DNA of 64,000 nt from Paraspadella gotoi (lineage: Eukaryota; Chaetognatha): contig CM119264.1 in the NCBI GenBank assembly GCA_051294375.1, positions 557,173 through 621,172 on the forward strand. The letters run 5' to 3'. The stretch's first letter is position 1; every line of letters starts with the position of its first letter. The notes beneath the pieces were generated by a model. It saw only the letters and a program-made list of their open reading frames with translations. It was not told the DNA's origin and did no database searches. Made by a program: the position numbers and the translations under genes. Of this stretch, positions 44,501 through 60,256 are shown in pieces.

Positions 44501-46316
44501 TCCCAGTCATGTTCTTCGACGAACCGACGAGCGGGCTTGACAGTTCATCCTGCTACCAGTGCATCTCTCTGCTCAAAAGTCTAGCTCAAGGCGGCCGGAC
44601 CATCGTGTGCACGATCCATCAACCTTCTGCGAAGCTCTTCGAAAAGTTTGATCATCTGTATCTACTGGCGGAGGGTCAATGCCTGTACAGAGGGGAGACC
44701 CGTCTCCTGGTGACTTACCTCCGACGGCTTGGGCTCGAATGTCCCTCTTATCACAACCCGGCCGATTATATTTTAGAGGCGAGTCCGTTAGGTTGTACAA
44801 TGTACATTGTACAATGCATTGCACATTGTTTGGTATTGTACATTTTATAATATACATTTGGTTGTTGGCGAATACTTGCAGAGCAACTCTCTAGGACACT
44901 TGAGTGTCGGTCGGTCTGTCTGTCTGTCGTATAATTTGGATAATTCTTTATTAATTAGGTTTCTATTTAGTTGGGAGAAAAAGAACCATAAGACCTTTAA
45001 AGTGCATTTGTATCATACTTGTGAAGTCAGGTGCGATCACGTGACCCGAAATTTAATGTGGCTTTAATTTGTTGACTGTGGACGCAACAAATTTCAGAAT
45101 AAAAATGAATTTGTTCCTCAACAAGGTTTATAAGTCAATGGGCTTAGATGCTAAGTCTATAACAATAGGTATTTACAAGGTCAAAGTTTGAGCATAAAGA
45201 GAAAGAGTAAAACAATCGAGGGTAAGGTTGAAAGTAAGGTCAAATGGTTTGACCGAGGTTGCGTGTTGTAGTTGTAGTTGTTCGTCCACATAACCCTTTT
45301 ATTCATTTTCTTGACATGAAAAAAAATCTTGACTGTTACTGTTAGTGCAACACACTGTTGTGTTGGTTGCTATTGTTTACATTGTTTTTCTTTCCTTTTA
45401 ATAGTGTTTTGCGCTTATTAGTTTATTTTGATTTTTCGTTTTAATCTTTCTGTTCTTTATAATTTTGTGTATTTTAAATCATAATCAAATACAAGTGACA
45501 AGAAAGTCGCTGCGGCGCAGCGTTCGAATCTCCGTTCGTTTTAATTTTAATTCTGAAAGAAAGAGACATTAAATCTTTCTGATCTCTTTCTGACCCCATG
45601 ACCCCCCCCCCGTTTGGCCTGACCATCCAACTCACCCCTTCTCCTCCCGCCTTTCCCAGGTGGCAGTCGGTGAGTACGGCGACCTGGTTCCAAAACTGAC
45701 GGTCGCAATTCAAAATCATCTCTGCGAATCTTTGCACGAAGAGACGAGATTGAGAGAGAAGGAACTCCTGGCGGCGAAACCAATAAACACGGAGAAGGGC
45801 GCGGCGGGAGGTGTCGCCGCCGCCGCCGCCGCAGCAAATGTCAAGAGTTCCGCTGCATCGCAGGATGAGAAAGGTGTGGCTTCCTTCATTCATTCATTCA
45901 TTCATTCATTCATTCATTCATTCATTCATTCATTCATTCATTCATTGTAATAAGTTCGCCACTCCGAGAAACATGACTTCAGTCGTGACTCGGCGGGCGT
46001 GAGGACGGACGCTTCCCGCAGGTTAGGGTACCATCGGGGATCGATCCCGGTACCTGATAGTCATGAGCTGATGGTATTACTCAATGAGCCACCGGGTCAC
46101 GCTTAATAGGCGGGGTGAACTTATTGAAATGCCCGACTACATATATCCTTTGCGATTTATGTTGTCCTTTTTTGAATACTTATTACTGAATGTATTCAAT
46201 CATTCATTCATTCATTCATTCATTCATTCATTCATATTCATTAGATTTACATTTTTTCTCTTCAATGGTATCTCCCCCCTTTCCCCTCCTTTCTCTCTCT
46301 CTCCCCCCTCTTTCCT

Positions 46317-46351
<35 letters not shown>

Positions 46352-49300
46352 CTCTCTCTCTCTCTCTCTCCCCTCTCTTTTTTCTCTCTCTCCCCTCTCT
46401 CTTTTCTCCTCTTTCCCCCTCTCTCCCTCTCCCTCTTTCCCCCTCTCTCTCTCTCCCTCTTTCCCCCTCTCTCTTTCCCCCTCTCTCTCCCCCTCTTCCC
46501 CCCTCTCTCTCCCCCTCTTTCCCCCTCTCTCTCTCTCCCTCTTCCCCCCCTCTCTCTCCCTCTTTCCCCCTCTCTCCCCCCCAAAGGAATTCTGAATGAT
46601 GACGAAGCCGTTGACGAAGGTCGCCTCGATCTCTTGACCGAAGAGGGAATTGATTTGGAAGGCCAAGTCTCCGACGTCGACCTCAAAGTCGACGAGTCCG
46701 AAAACGAAGGAGAAGGAGCGAGTGAGTTTTTCGTTATTAAACTATATTCAAAGTATTGAAACAATATTATAATAGGATTTTTATGAAATCCTTATCAGAA
46801 ATAGTCTAAACTGCTACAATTTGTAAATGCGATCGAAGAACTCGATCTCATTTGAAATGAAACACTGCTACTTATTAATGTTATTTATTATTGTAGAGAT
46901 TGAAAGCTTGCAGGGACTTGCTGTTATTTTCTTGTAAGAGGGGTGGAGGCTGTAGCCCACTTTATCCTGTCCACAGGCAGTAGAAAAGTTGAATGGATTA
47001 TTTTTATAATGGTTTCAGCTATATTGTAATTTAAATTTTATAATATTAGTAGACGGATGTTTAATACTCAATTACACGAATTATTAACCAAATTTTAAAT
47101 CGAATGCTCCGATGGACAGAAACTAAAAATGAGGAATATGACAAAAGTCAAAGTTCTTTTCAAACCATTAAAATTTCTAAAAGAAAATAATATCAAAGCA
47201 AATTTCTAGTTCTGTGTGGATGAAACAAAATGAATGAGATAAGGAGCTAATGAGTGTTTTATCCATATAGCAGCCTGGGTTGGAGGGTAGGTTCCATTGG
47301 GGATCTATCCCGGTACCTGATGATCAATTAGCCACAGGATCACAATTCATGAGTTAAGGTTGTGGATAAGGCGCTAAGTGGGCTGCGAATGACTATCCGT
47401 AACATCTATAACCCCCTCTAGCAGCCATGGAACGGGTCCTGTGCTTGGAACCAGGCTCGAGGGTTTGCCACGCCCCCTAGGCGGCTTACGTCCGTCCTCA
47501 TGCTTCCCACAGGGTAGTTACCGAGTTGGGATTGAACCCGGTACCTAGTGGTCATGAACTGATGGCTTTACTCAATGAGCCACCGGGTCACCACTGAAAG
47601 TGTTATACCTCCCTCTCTCCCTCTCCTCTCTATCTTCCTCTCCTCCCTCTCCTCTCTATCTCCCTCTCCTCCCACTCTCCCTGTCCTCTCTATCTTCCTC
47701 TCTATCTCCCTCTCCTCTCTATCTCCCTCTCCTATCTATCTTCCTCTCTCCCTCTCCTCTCTATCTCCCTCTCTCCTCTATCTCCCTCTCCTCCCTCTCT
47801 CTCCTCTCTATCTTCCTCTCCATCTTCCTCTCCTCCCTCTCTCCCTCTCCTCTAACTTCCTTTGCAGGATTCCGTTTCAAGAAGAAGAAGAAGAGAAAAA
47901 GTTTGACGGCGGAAGTCGATTACATTGAGGCCAACAGTTTCGCCACGAGCTGCTTCACGCAGTTCAGAATTCTTTTCGTCCGCACCTTCATCACTATTTT
48001 AAGGTGATAGAGAGAGAGGGAGAGAGAGAGAGAGACAGACAGAGACAGAGAGAGAGAGACAGAGAGAGAGAGAGAGGCGGCCGATTTTCCCCCATCACTA
48101 ATCCTTAAAAATACATCCATCCCATTTTAAAATGCACAATTTGCAGGGACACCGTGCTGACCCGGCTCCGCCTCTGCGCCCACCTGGTCATAGGGGTCCT
48201 CATCGGTCTCCTATATTTGGACATTGGCAACGAGTCTTCCAAAGTCTTCAACAATTCCGGTTGCCTCTTCTTTTCTGTTCTCTTCCTCATGTTTTCCGCT
48301 TTGATGCCGACAGTCATGACTTTCCCTTTGGGTGAGCAAAAGGGGGGGAACGGAGTTTGGGCTCTCTTTTCTGAAAGCGCCTCAATTTCATCTTTTAATG
48401 GTTAATGCTTCTCTGTTTTTTAAACTCATAACCCATCTCTGTATTCTTAATCTTTATTCATAATCCTTAACCCTTAGCCTAATCTATATCAAAATAACCA
48501 AATCTCTATTCTTAATCCTTAAATCTATATCCCTAACCTTTATCCTCAAGCCCTATTATTTACCCTTAACCCGAATCAGTAACCTAATCCCTAACCAAAT
48601 CTTTTAACCCTAACCTTATTTCTACTTCGCGACCATGCGTTTTTACGGGGTTTTTACGGTATGTGGGAATGTAAGATGGGTGCGGGAGTCAATAAATAAA
48701 TAAAATAAAATAATAAACTTAGCTCGTCCCATGAACTCGAACTGGGATGGTCAGTTGGTCACTGCAGGTGCAAAGCCCTGAGCGCCACCTGTCGGGAAGA
48801 TGCCTCACGGCCCAGGGATCACACACGTGTCTCCCTATTGAATTAATTATTCCAACCTCGTCCCCTCTTCGTCATCCCAATCTATCTTTCTACAGAAATG
48901 TCAGTCTGTGTCAAGGAGCACCTTAACTACTGGTACAGCCTGAAGGCCTACTACCTGGCAAAGACGATGGCCGACATGCCATTTCAGATCGTCTTCCCCA
49001 TCATCTACGGAGCCGTCGTTTATTGGATGACGGCTCAACCAAACGATTTCCTTCGATTCGTTCTCTTCTTGACGCAAACGATCTTGACATCGCTGGTGGC
49101 CCAATCGCTGGGGCTGTTGATCGGTGCTGCCACACCGCTGCAGGTTTTTGATGGAGAAGGGATTGATGTTGTTTGCTGCTTCCAATTTTTTGATGGATAA
49201 AAAATATGATTTTGTTTGATCGATGCTGCCACGCCACTGCAGGTTTTTGATTGAGAAAGAGGGTGATATTTTTTGAAGGGGCTGTTGTCGGAGCTGTGAC

Positions 49301-50121
49301 GCTTCTGCAGGCTTTTGATGGAGAAAATAGATGTTTGATGGGGCTGTTGATCGGTGCTGCAATTCCTCTGCAGGCTTTGGATGAAGAAAGATGCAGGTTT
49401 ATGATGGATGCTGTTGTTTGATTGGGCTGTTGAGGGTGCAGCCACAACATAACGGTAATTGTGCTCTAACTCCAGGTGGCTATCTTCGTTGGTCCCATCA
49501 CCACGCTACCGATTCTGCTCTTCAGCGGATTTTTTGTGACCCTTGATTCAATTCCATCGTATCTTCAATGGCTCTCCTACATATCCTACGTCAGATATTC
49601 TTTCGAAGGTGATTAAGGAATTGATTCTAGATTCTAGATTAAGGATTCTAGATTCTAGATTCAGGAATAGATTCTTATATTCAATCTTTTTTGAATATCA
49701 GAAGAAAAGTTTGGCTGGCTGAATGATATTGAAATATAATGAAGGTCTATGAAAAACATGCATTACATTTTTATGTCGAATTTTTATGCCATCGAAACAG
49801 TTGATAAAACATTATCCTATACAATTATACATACCACTTTATTGATAATAAAATGTAGGTAATGCGGAAGTTGCTAATTTCATGCAATATATCCCAGGTT
49901 GCCTGCTCTCGATCTACGGATACAACCGTCCGACTCTTCAATGCGCCTCTAGCGGAGACTCCAAGAAATGCATCTACAAGAAGTCGGCCGATTTTCTCGC
50001 CGACATGGACGTCGACGGCTCCAAGTTTTGGGTCGATTTTTTGGTTCTGACCGCGATGTTCTTTTTTTTGAGAATCATCGCTTATTTTGTCCTCAGGTGG
50101 AAAGTCAAGAGCGATCGGTAG
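38521..50121 (+). CDS. ABCG1: ABCG1/ABCG4-type half-transporter (exon 3 to stop)
   Basis: An ATP-binding cassette half-transporter; family members export sterols and lipids as dimers. Exons: 38,521-38,631; 38,946-39,077; 40,035-40,220; 44,507-44,778; 45,660-45,873; 46,587-46,721; 47,868-48,003; 48,147-48,331; 48,896-49,143; 49,476-49,608; 49,898-50,121. All phases close, giving 658 residues. Walker A is [16 protein letters not shown]-loop region [14 protein letters not shown]; signature [20 protein letters not shown]; Walker B and D-loop [17 protein letters not shown]-loop [11 protein letters not shown]. The membrane domain includes [36 protein letters not shown] and [20 protein letters not shown], ending [16 protein letters not shown]. 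The linker between halves is long, with an Ala run, an acidic stretch and a basic cluster. The intron after 44,778 starts with GC. The symbol denotes the ABCG1/4 group; I cannot separate the two. Confidence 0.95.
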
Positions 50122-53100
50122 ATGTCTCTCCTTTTTCCTAATTATGTTTTGTTTTACATTTCAAATTTGTGGTTTAGTCTAAAATTTAGAGAAGATGTTT
50201 AATTAAGTTGGAAGAAAACTTATTCCTTCTCCGTATCACTCTGTATTGATTAATATGAGTTAAAAACTATATAGTATTTAACGTTCTCTTGCTTCCACCA
50301 TACTGTATTTCCCCGGCATGGCATTGGAACTTCCACACAGAAGGGGCAACGAACCAAACTGATTTGGCGAGAAAATATTTACTGTCTGGTATCACAGAAT
50401 TATAATATGGTTGCCCATCATTCATAATTAACATTTTGTGCAATATTTGCTTAGTACATCTTAAAACTTGACAAAGAAGTAATAATTTATCAGATACTAT
50501 TCGTGCATGTTTCATAATTATGAAACCATGTCATCATTTGAAAATGTTTGACATGAAAAAATCACTGCGGTTCCTGTCCATGATTGCCCACCATGTTCTA
50601 TGTACATGTTCTATGTACATGTTCGTTAAATTTTGAAATGATTGTTTTTGAAATGTTACCATTTTTCACAATTTTGGAAGAGAGAGTTGTAGTATTGATG
50701 ACTGAAAAAAAAATACAATTTTTACGATTGCGATTGCGACGATTACATATGGAATGATGGTCCCAATATATGGCGTCGTCGTCGGCGTTGTTGGCGTTCC
50801 AAATTATAGATCGCCTTTTTTAATATTATTTGTACTTGTTTGTAGCTGATTATTGAGAAATATATTCTCATCATCAAGATCGTTGAAAATTGATGAGGCG
50901 ATCTATTAAATCTTGTTTGTTTAGATTTTATATAAACAAAACAGATTTCTTCTATTTATATATCTTTTTCTCTCTTTTTTTTTCTTTTTTTAAATATATG
51001 TCGCTCTCTCTTTCTCTCAGTCGCAGCCTCTTTTGATTCATTCAAAAATGAGTTGAGCTCTGCAGCAGCTGAAAGTTACGCGTCTTTCTCTCTCTCTCTC
51101 TTTCTTTGTTTTTTATTTAAAAAAAGTTTGTTACAGCATCAAACGATGTTTAGCATCGCAATCGCGCTTGTTTTTATTTTACCTCATTTTTTTAATCTCT
51201 CAAATATTTATTCATTCAGTTTCTTTAATTAAATTAAATTAAATAAATTTGTTCAATTGAATTTTTTCAGTTCTTACTTTTAAATTTAATTATTCAATGT
51301 AATTTATTTATCTCAACTATTTCCGTAATTTAAATTAAATAAATTTAAATTTAATTCATTTAATTTCATTCATTTCATTTTATTCATTAATTTAATTTTT
51401 TGATATATTAAACCAAGTTTGCTATGTATAAAACTTAGTTTTCCTGTTTCAAATTTAAATTTTTGAGTATCAAAGTTTGTCATAGGTTCAGATTTTTTTT
51501 TTATGCGCTTGAGACAAAAACTTAACTTTATATATTTGTTCTAATTTTAATATTAATTTTAAAAAGTCAACGAATTTTTTTCTTTATTGAACATTGCGTT
51601 TCAAGATAAGTCCCATATCAAGGTTTTTGTTGAAAATCATTGTGCTAAGCTAATTCTGGAATGCCTTAATTCGTCATTTTGTGCACGAGTTCATCTACAA
51701 TTCTGTTGAATCCTATTTGTGTTACGGAAGTTTGTTTTATGAACAATTTTTTTGAATCATTCATAAATTTCTCATTAACGAGCAGTGAGATATTGTGATT
51801 AACAACTAACAAATGAACAACTTTATTTTTAAATTCTACAAATTTAAAATTAAATAGTTTTTTTCGTTTGTGCCATTGGTCTACCATGAGTACCATCGTT
51901 TGTCTTTTATTTTCTTGGTGGCCACAATTCATTAATTAGCATGAGTTAACGAAACAAATTAAAAAAAAAAACTATTATAGTGATGAAATTCAATTTTCGG
52001 TGTGTGATGTTGAGATTACCAATCACTCGAAATATATTAGTGTGCAAGCAAAACGCGCGCGTGATTATTTGCCTATTTTTCCCAATGATTGCTTGGAATC
52101 ATGATTGGTAGAATAATTAATCAAGAGATCACCAGTCTCTTCAAAGGCGTGGGTTTGAATCTCACAGCTGTCACCACATTTAAGTAGGTAGACAGGGTTT
52201 TTTAGGCGAAACCAACAAATGGACAAGCAAGACGGTGTCAATTTCCAGGCAGCTGAATCAATACAATTTTGGTGCAAATTTATACAGGACGGATCGTAGG
52301 TTAGGGTAAAAATCACCGGCGGATGGAAGCTTATCAGCTCATTGGCTGGTGCCATTTGTCTCTTGACCAATAGGAGAGTTCCATTCTGGTTCCGGCGATC
52401 CGATTCGGATTCTTGAGCTTGATTCCTCGATGATATATACATATATACAATATAAACGGTATGATTTCATGGAAAGCCAAATACTCTTAGTTTGAAATTT
52501 GAAAGCTGATGTTAGTTATTTGAAAGTCATCTCATGCAACAGCACACTTGTAATATAACCATGTATTTTCAAAAGCGAGAAATATGGTGTCAAGGCCAAA
52601 AACAAGATTAGTTTTTATTCCAAACATTTGAAGTCGGCAACAAGTTCAGCCTGCCTATATAGCATGAGACCTTAAGTCGTAACCCAGTTGTTCATTGAGT
52701 AATAACATCACCTCATCTCTCTCTCTCTCTCTCTCTTTGCTCATTCTCACACAGCCTCGGATCCATGTCGTCATTAAATGAAATGAAATTGGTACAATTC
52801 TTTTTTTCCTTTTCTTTCCCCCTCTTTTTCCCCTTCCTCCCTCACTCTCCCTTTCCTCTCCTCCCTTTCTTTTCCTCCTTTTTCCTACTTTTCTCTTTCC
52901 TCCTTTCATTTGTCTTTCTTTCCTTTTTCTTCCTTTCCTTTTTCCTCCTTTCCTTTTTCCTCCTTTCCTCAACCATTCCAGATCAAAGGCTCCTTCAGCC
53001 TCGAGAATTCCAACTTCTGCATTTCCGACGGCCTTTGCTTTTTTAACGGATTCAGCGCCAACAGTAAAAACAGTAAAAACAATAAAACCTTGACTGTTCA

Positions 53101-56100
53101 TTCAGATTAAAAAGCTTGGATTCACTGGCGACCCTTGGCCACGCGTTAGATTGTTTCTCCGTAACGATTGACGGACCGACCAAAGTCATTGCTCTTTTGT
53201 TTATTTTCTGTTTCGATCTTCAGTTGCGGCGTCGGAAAAATCGATCTTGTGTCGTCGACGAATGGAAAGAAGTTTATTTTTATCGGCGATGAATCGGAAG
53301 CGAATTCGGGATTCAGTCTCAGGATTAGAATTAAATCGAATCATTGATAAATTAAGTTTTTTAATAAAATGGGAGGAAAAAAAGATTAAGGCTAATTCTT
53401 TATGAATTAAATATTTAATCTATACTTGCGGGATCTTTAGTCTTTACTTTTTATCACGTAAAAAATTATGTTTATAACTATTATTTTATGAAGAAAAGAA
53501 GAAATAGATAAGACGATGAGGACCCAAGATGGCGAAAAAAAAACTTCATTTGGAAAAAAAATTCTAATTTTTTATTTCTGATTTTTGATTTTTGATTTTA
53601 ACTTCTGCATCTAGAATCAACTAAAATAATGAAGTGACATAATTTTAGTGAACCATTTGTTTAATACTTTGTCTCTTTCACTTTACATTTCTTGGTTAAA
53701 CTTTTTTTCACTTTCCTAACAAGAAATGAACATTGCGAAAAATATCCAACATGATTTCAGACGGAGAGGACGATATTGTAGTTGATTCGCATTCTGTATT
53801 TCCTCTGCCGCCTTCAGTCACACAGTCAATGTCGCGATCATTTCCAAACAAACATTGAACTACCATCCAACATCATAATAGAAATTAGCCTTTTTATCTC
53901 CAGCACATTCACCATCCGCCCACTTATCGTTATCCCTATCTTTCGTCAGAGCTTAGTCCTACCATAATCCCTATTCTTCAACCCCTTAACCTTAATCTAC
54001 AAACAGTTAACGCTTTCGGAAAAGAATGCCATCAAATCAAGCCATGATCAGTTCAGCCTCGCTCCCTTTTTTACGCCGGTACACGTTGACGTTGTTCTTC
54101 AGCCAGGGTAAGCTCGACACTTCCTTCATTCGCCGCGAGAGCTCGACGTCAATCTCGAATCCGGCCGCCGCCATTTTGTTCACCACGAAATCCGGAGCTC
54201 GGTTGTTGACGTGAGCCAACCCGCCCTGTCCCAGCTTAGCCCAGGAAAGGATGATCCCTTCCTTGGCGTGACGGGCAAGGTTGTCCACGAAAACGCTGCG
54301 AGTAAGGGTGGGGGCGGTGAGGTAGTTTCGGTTTGGTGAGTAGATTGGCTCGAAAAGCGATTGACGTACACAATCGTCCACCTGACCACACAACGAATCA
54401 CGCAACCATCCACTCGACACTTTAATCTCCACTCGATCGCACTACCAACCAGCCAACCGACCACACTCGAACCATCTACTCGACGCTTTACTCTCCACTT
54501 GATCGCACTAACCAACCAGCCAACCGACACCACACTCGACCTCACCACTCGACACCATCTTACTTTCTACTCGATCGCACTACCAACAAGCCAACCCGAC
54601 CACACTCGACCATCCACTCGACACTTTACTCTCCACTCGATCGCTACTACCACCAGCTACCCGACCACTCTCAGGAACGCATGCCACTCGACACTTTACT
54701 CTCCACTCGATCGCACTACCACACTCGACACTTGATTGAATTTTGAGATGATCAATGACCACCCAACAATTTTTTTTTATTCTTATGATCTTTGTTACAC
54801 TCTTTAACAATATCTATACCAGATTTGGGCTAGATTGCAAACTGTGCGGCCTTACTCTTCATATTCTCTTTAACAATATCTATACCAGACTTGGGCTAGT
54901 TTGCGATCAATGACCACGCAACAATTTTTTTTTATTCTTATGATCTTTGTTACACTCTCAATATCTTATACCGGACTTGGGCTAGATTTTCAAACTGTGC
55001 GGCCTTACTCTTCATATTCTCTTAAATATCTATACCAGACTTGGGCTAGTTTGCAAACTATGCGGCTTTACTCTTCATATTCTCTTTAACAATATCTATA
55101 TCTGACTTGGGCTAGTTTGCAAACTGTGCGACCTTACTCTTCATATTCTCTCGGGATGTGCTCCGCGACTTCTAGACTCATAACCCAATCGAAGATTGGA
55201 AGCCCGTATGCTGGGACCGTCAAGTCGAGATGACGAACGTTTCCATCCGAGGTGGTCTCCACAAAGGGCGCTCCGTCGAAGGCGGCGTAAAACTTCAAGA
55301 GGCCAGTCTTGTCTAGAGCCTGTTTATAGAGGCCGGGCCCGTCGCCAAAGCTGCCCACAGTTTTGCCTACAAAAAATAATTTTTCTGGGGTAAGATAAAT
55401 CATAATAATATTTATTTATATAATATAAACTAATAAAGTGGAGATTCTTGGTATAATTTTTCAAAAATAGAATTATATAATAATAGAATTATAGTATAAA
55501 GATGAATGCCACATCGTACAATTAGTCATTTCGATTCAATAAATCGATTCATCTCTTTTTATTCGCCATTTTTATCTCGACCACCTCCACTAAAATAATA
55601 ATAATAATAAAATTAATCATAAAAATAATAAAATGACATAATTTTAATTTTTAAGATATTTATCTTTTCATTTAATTCATTCTCTGTCCGCACTGTTGCG
55701 GATTTCGGGCCGCAAAAAAGATCAATCCTGAAAGTGAAACTGCCCAGTAGCTATTTTTTTCTTTTCAGGAAAAACGTTTTATTAGAGTTTTATTTGTAGT
55801 TTATTAGCATCCTTTATCTCCAACAGTAAGGGCCGGTGCCAAGCCAACGATTTCCTATCCAGGGAGATTTGGGCATAGTTCCTTCATGATCCTTAAGTCC
55901 GCTGGCCTTGCTGGGACGCAGTTGTTCTTTTTTCTTCTTGGGAAACCGCTGAACTGCCCCCAGAAGCCTTGTTACACTCCTTTTTATAGAAAAACCTAGC
56001 CTACCCTTCCTCCTCATCTACATAAAATAGTGCATCTCATTGGTGCAAGGCTAAGGAACCTGAGTACCTCGTGAGGACCCTCAGCTCTCCTCTCTCTCCT

Positions 56101-56931
56101 ATTGGCTGAGGGCTGTGGTATCTGAGATCTCTCACTCCTCTCTCTCTTGCTGAGGTGTGCAAGCCCGACATTGGTTCTTCTGTTTTCCCGAGAACTTCTC
56201 ATTTGATTATCTGTGCTGAGATAGCTGACATAGCAGAGGAGTGAGGAGAAAGCTTGCTCAGGTACCTATCGCTTCCTTCCTAACCTCAGGTAGGTGAGCA
56301 GGGGCGAGAAGACTAGCTCAAGTACCTCTCTCTTCCTTCCTAACCTTAGGTTGCTGAGCAGGGGCGAGATTCCTAGCCTCGTAGCACGCACCTTGGAAAA
56401 AATCGGCGAGGAATTCCGCTAGATTGTAATCGGTCACATGTGCGGTGCTGTTGCTTCTTCCCACATCTTTGCACCATCCGCCATGACCAGCTACCTTAGC
56501 CCTTCCATTTCTCTCTCCAGCCCATTCCACTTTCTCACACTCCAAGCTGGATTTCTCTCTCGCCAATTTGTTGGCGAGTCTCCAAAGTTCATTTCTTTGC
56601 TTCTGCAATTTCAACTGCGAATGAAAGTTAAATTAAAAAGGTAAAAAAAATTACCTGCCCGTAATAATTTCATGTCGCGAAACGTTAAATGTTAAATTTA
56701 TTCATTTATTCGATAAACAAGTTTACTTGTACCCTGAATAAAGAATAATAACATAGCAAGAACCTACCAGCAAGATGTAAATTATGATTCTCGTTCCCAT
56801 TTTATTAACTTTTAATATTATTTAATATTATTGTTAAACCTTTTCAATCGAATAAAATATCACGGCCAGGAACACTCGATCTAGAGACTATTCCTCAAAA
56901 TACACGGAGCTGACTGTTAAGAATTATATTG

Positions 56932-57046
<115 letters not shown>

Positions 57047-57557
57047 TCCCTTTAGCCAAAACGAACCAAGTTCACCGTGAGGTCAGAGTCATTGTCGCCC
57101 CACGAGGAAAAGAACTTGACGACGACAAAGACGACCACCACGACGAAGAACAAATAGATATTATTTCGACGCATTTTGTTCAGGAAACGTAATGATGGTA
57201 ATCTTTCAAATCACGCAATGATACTTTCGCTCCAACGATTTTTATCGATCTCACGTTTAGTCTTTAGAGTTAGACTGTTTGGCTACGTGTTCCTGTAAGA
57301 AAACGATAGAGACAGAGAGAGAGGGAGAGAGGCCTTTTGGTCGCCGTGTCATCTTTCCCGCGGGAAAGACGCGTCTCATGCAGGGGGCGTGGTTGATCTC
57401 GAGTGTGTTGTCCAAGATTGCGTCATTTCGATTCGTCAATTCTTGTCTCTCATTGTCTTTATTTTCCTTCTTAATAATCATATCCTTTCTTGTCTCTCAA
57501 CTTTTTCTCTTTCTCTCTCTCTCTCTCTCTCGCCGCCGCCGTCGCCGCCACCGCCAC

Positions 57558-57596
<39 letters not shown>

Positions 57597-58892
57597 CGCC
57601 TCGCCCTCCTCGAGTTCCACCACTGTTGGCCATAGTAAGGTGGACAGCATAAAATTTCATACAGCCTCGCTACCCAGCTGTAACCACTACACTTACCCCT
57701 AACCCTAACCTCTACCCCTAACTTACCCTTACCCCTAACTTACCCTTAACCCTAACATACCCCTAACCCTAACTTACCCCTAACTCTAACTTACCCCTAA
57801 CTTATTTTTAACCTTAATTTATTTTTCTTGTTCACTTATACTTATTCTTAATTTATTCTTAACCATAATTTATTGTAACCTTAATTTTTACCCAAATTGG
57901 TTGTACCAATTTCATATAACAAAAATAAAAAAATATTTAAAAAAAATTATGATATCTGAATTCCTTTATTTTTTTTCCCGAAATGTTATCCTCTTCCGTT
58001 CCATTTCGTTCCTCTTCTTTTTCCCGTTAATTCTTTAAGAAAAACCTTGCTCTTCGTTTTCCCATAGGCCTCCAGAGGGCATTGATCTCCAGGAATGCCC
58101 TTATTTTCTTTTTTATTAAATGAATGGATGATTTTTAATTGGTTGTACCAATTTCATAATTTTTTTTAGATCCATGAACTATTCCCAGGGCTCCTCGGCT
58201 TTGTGCAGGGTGTCTAGTATTTACCCATCCCACTCCCCCTATAAACCTGATTTTAGTTTTACATTAAAATATTGTTAAAGCTTGACTTTTGTTTTATTAT
58301 ACTCGAGTTCTTCCGCCACCTCTCGACCTTCTCTTTAAAATTACTCGTGGAAAACAAAAGAACAACGTTTTCGAGTTGCCTCGGTTGCCATAGAAATACG
58401 AGCAAACCTCCGACGGAAATAATTGACTCTTACTCTCTATCGAAATAAAAAAAAAGAGATAAATTAATAATAATAAATAATAATAAATAATAATAATAAA
58501 TAATAATAATAAATAATAATAATAAATAATAATAAAAGATGAGCGGACGAAATCACGCGATAAAAGTTTCCAACGGAGACTCGGTAAATCTGAAGGCGTT
58601 GGACAGAAAATTCGAGACAGCAACGAACGAAGAGACAAAATATTGGCAACAAAACGACGCCAAATTTAGGTAAGGGAAAAGGCAAGCTAACTTATAATTG
58701 TGTTTTAATTAAAAAGATTATCCATTGAAAATTTTATTACTTGTACGACAGTTTTTTCTAGTAATAAAGTATATTTAAACTAAAAGTTTGGATAAAATAA
58801 ACACTATTAGATTTTGAATTATCAGTAAAGTTTTTCGTATCACTCCTTCAGACCTTGCCAGTGCGAAACACACTCCTTTACTCATATATATA

Positions 58893-58995
<103 letters not shown>

Positions 58996-60195
58996 CAGGG
59001 CCGTGGCTCAAAAAGTCCCCACCTACGAGCATTTCCGAGAAATGGTCGCCGCCTCACATCTTCGGCCTCTGGATCCAAAAGAAAAGATAGATTTTGTTTC
59101 TGGCGTCAAAACGACGCCGGTTTGGGACGAAAAGAGACGGAGGGCGCCGTGGAACAACGCCGCGGGCGAAGCGGCGTGGAATGACGCCCCGGGGACTACT
59201 GGAAGGTGAGAGGCTGGATTAAAAATAGTAACTCGATCAATTCAATTCAATTCAATTCAATTCAATTCAATTCAATTCAATTCAATTCAATTTAAATCAA
59301 ATCAAATCATTTAGTATCAAATCGAAACATATAATAAAATTTAACATATAGAACATAAAAATATAAATAAATAAAAATAAAGTTATTTTTACATTTTATA
59401 CATTAGTGGGCATCAGTAGGCTATATTTATTTATGAAATTGGTACAATTGGTACAATTGGTACAATTTATAATAATAGGCTAAAATTTAAAAATCTAAAA
59501 TTTCAAAACTTTTAAAATTGCAAGACCCGATTCAAATTTGTTTTTAAAAGAAAGTATAATTCTTTTTTCTTTCTTCTTCCTTCATCAAGTTGTTTAAAAA
59601 TATAAAAAAAATATATTTATTATACTGATTTTAAATTTCTAGCTTAAAAATATAGTTTTTTACAATTTTTTAAAAAATATATATATTCTTTATAAACTTT
59701 GGGGAAATTTTAGTACAATTTTTCTGACTTCATAGGGCGCGGTCGCAAAAGCAGGCGCCGCCTCCTCTAGACACTTTGAGAAGGTCATGGTAATTGTAAA
59801 TTGTTTTAATATATTATTTTGTCATGACAATCTTTTATACGTGTACCGATTTTCATACCATTATTCTTTTATTTACCGAAACGATTTTTTTAATTTAGTC
59901 CCAAAAGAGCTGAACCTCCCTGTATGTACAAAATATTCTGACTGGGCTACTATGGTAATAAGTAAAGACAAATAACTTCAGATTTGTATTCACTAATACT
60001 TAAGATATTTTTCACGATATAACTGCTAAATTTTGATTCGAAAATTTAATTTCACCCTAGTACCCATATATAGTACCAATTTTATATCAATCAATTATTA
60101 TCACTTATCAATTAAAACTATCTAAAATTAACTTAAAATTAACTAAATGACTAAAATCAGCGGAATGAATCCTTACTGGCTTTTATTTATTTATT

Positions 60196-60256
<61 letters not shown>
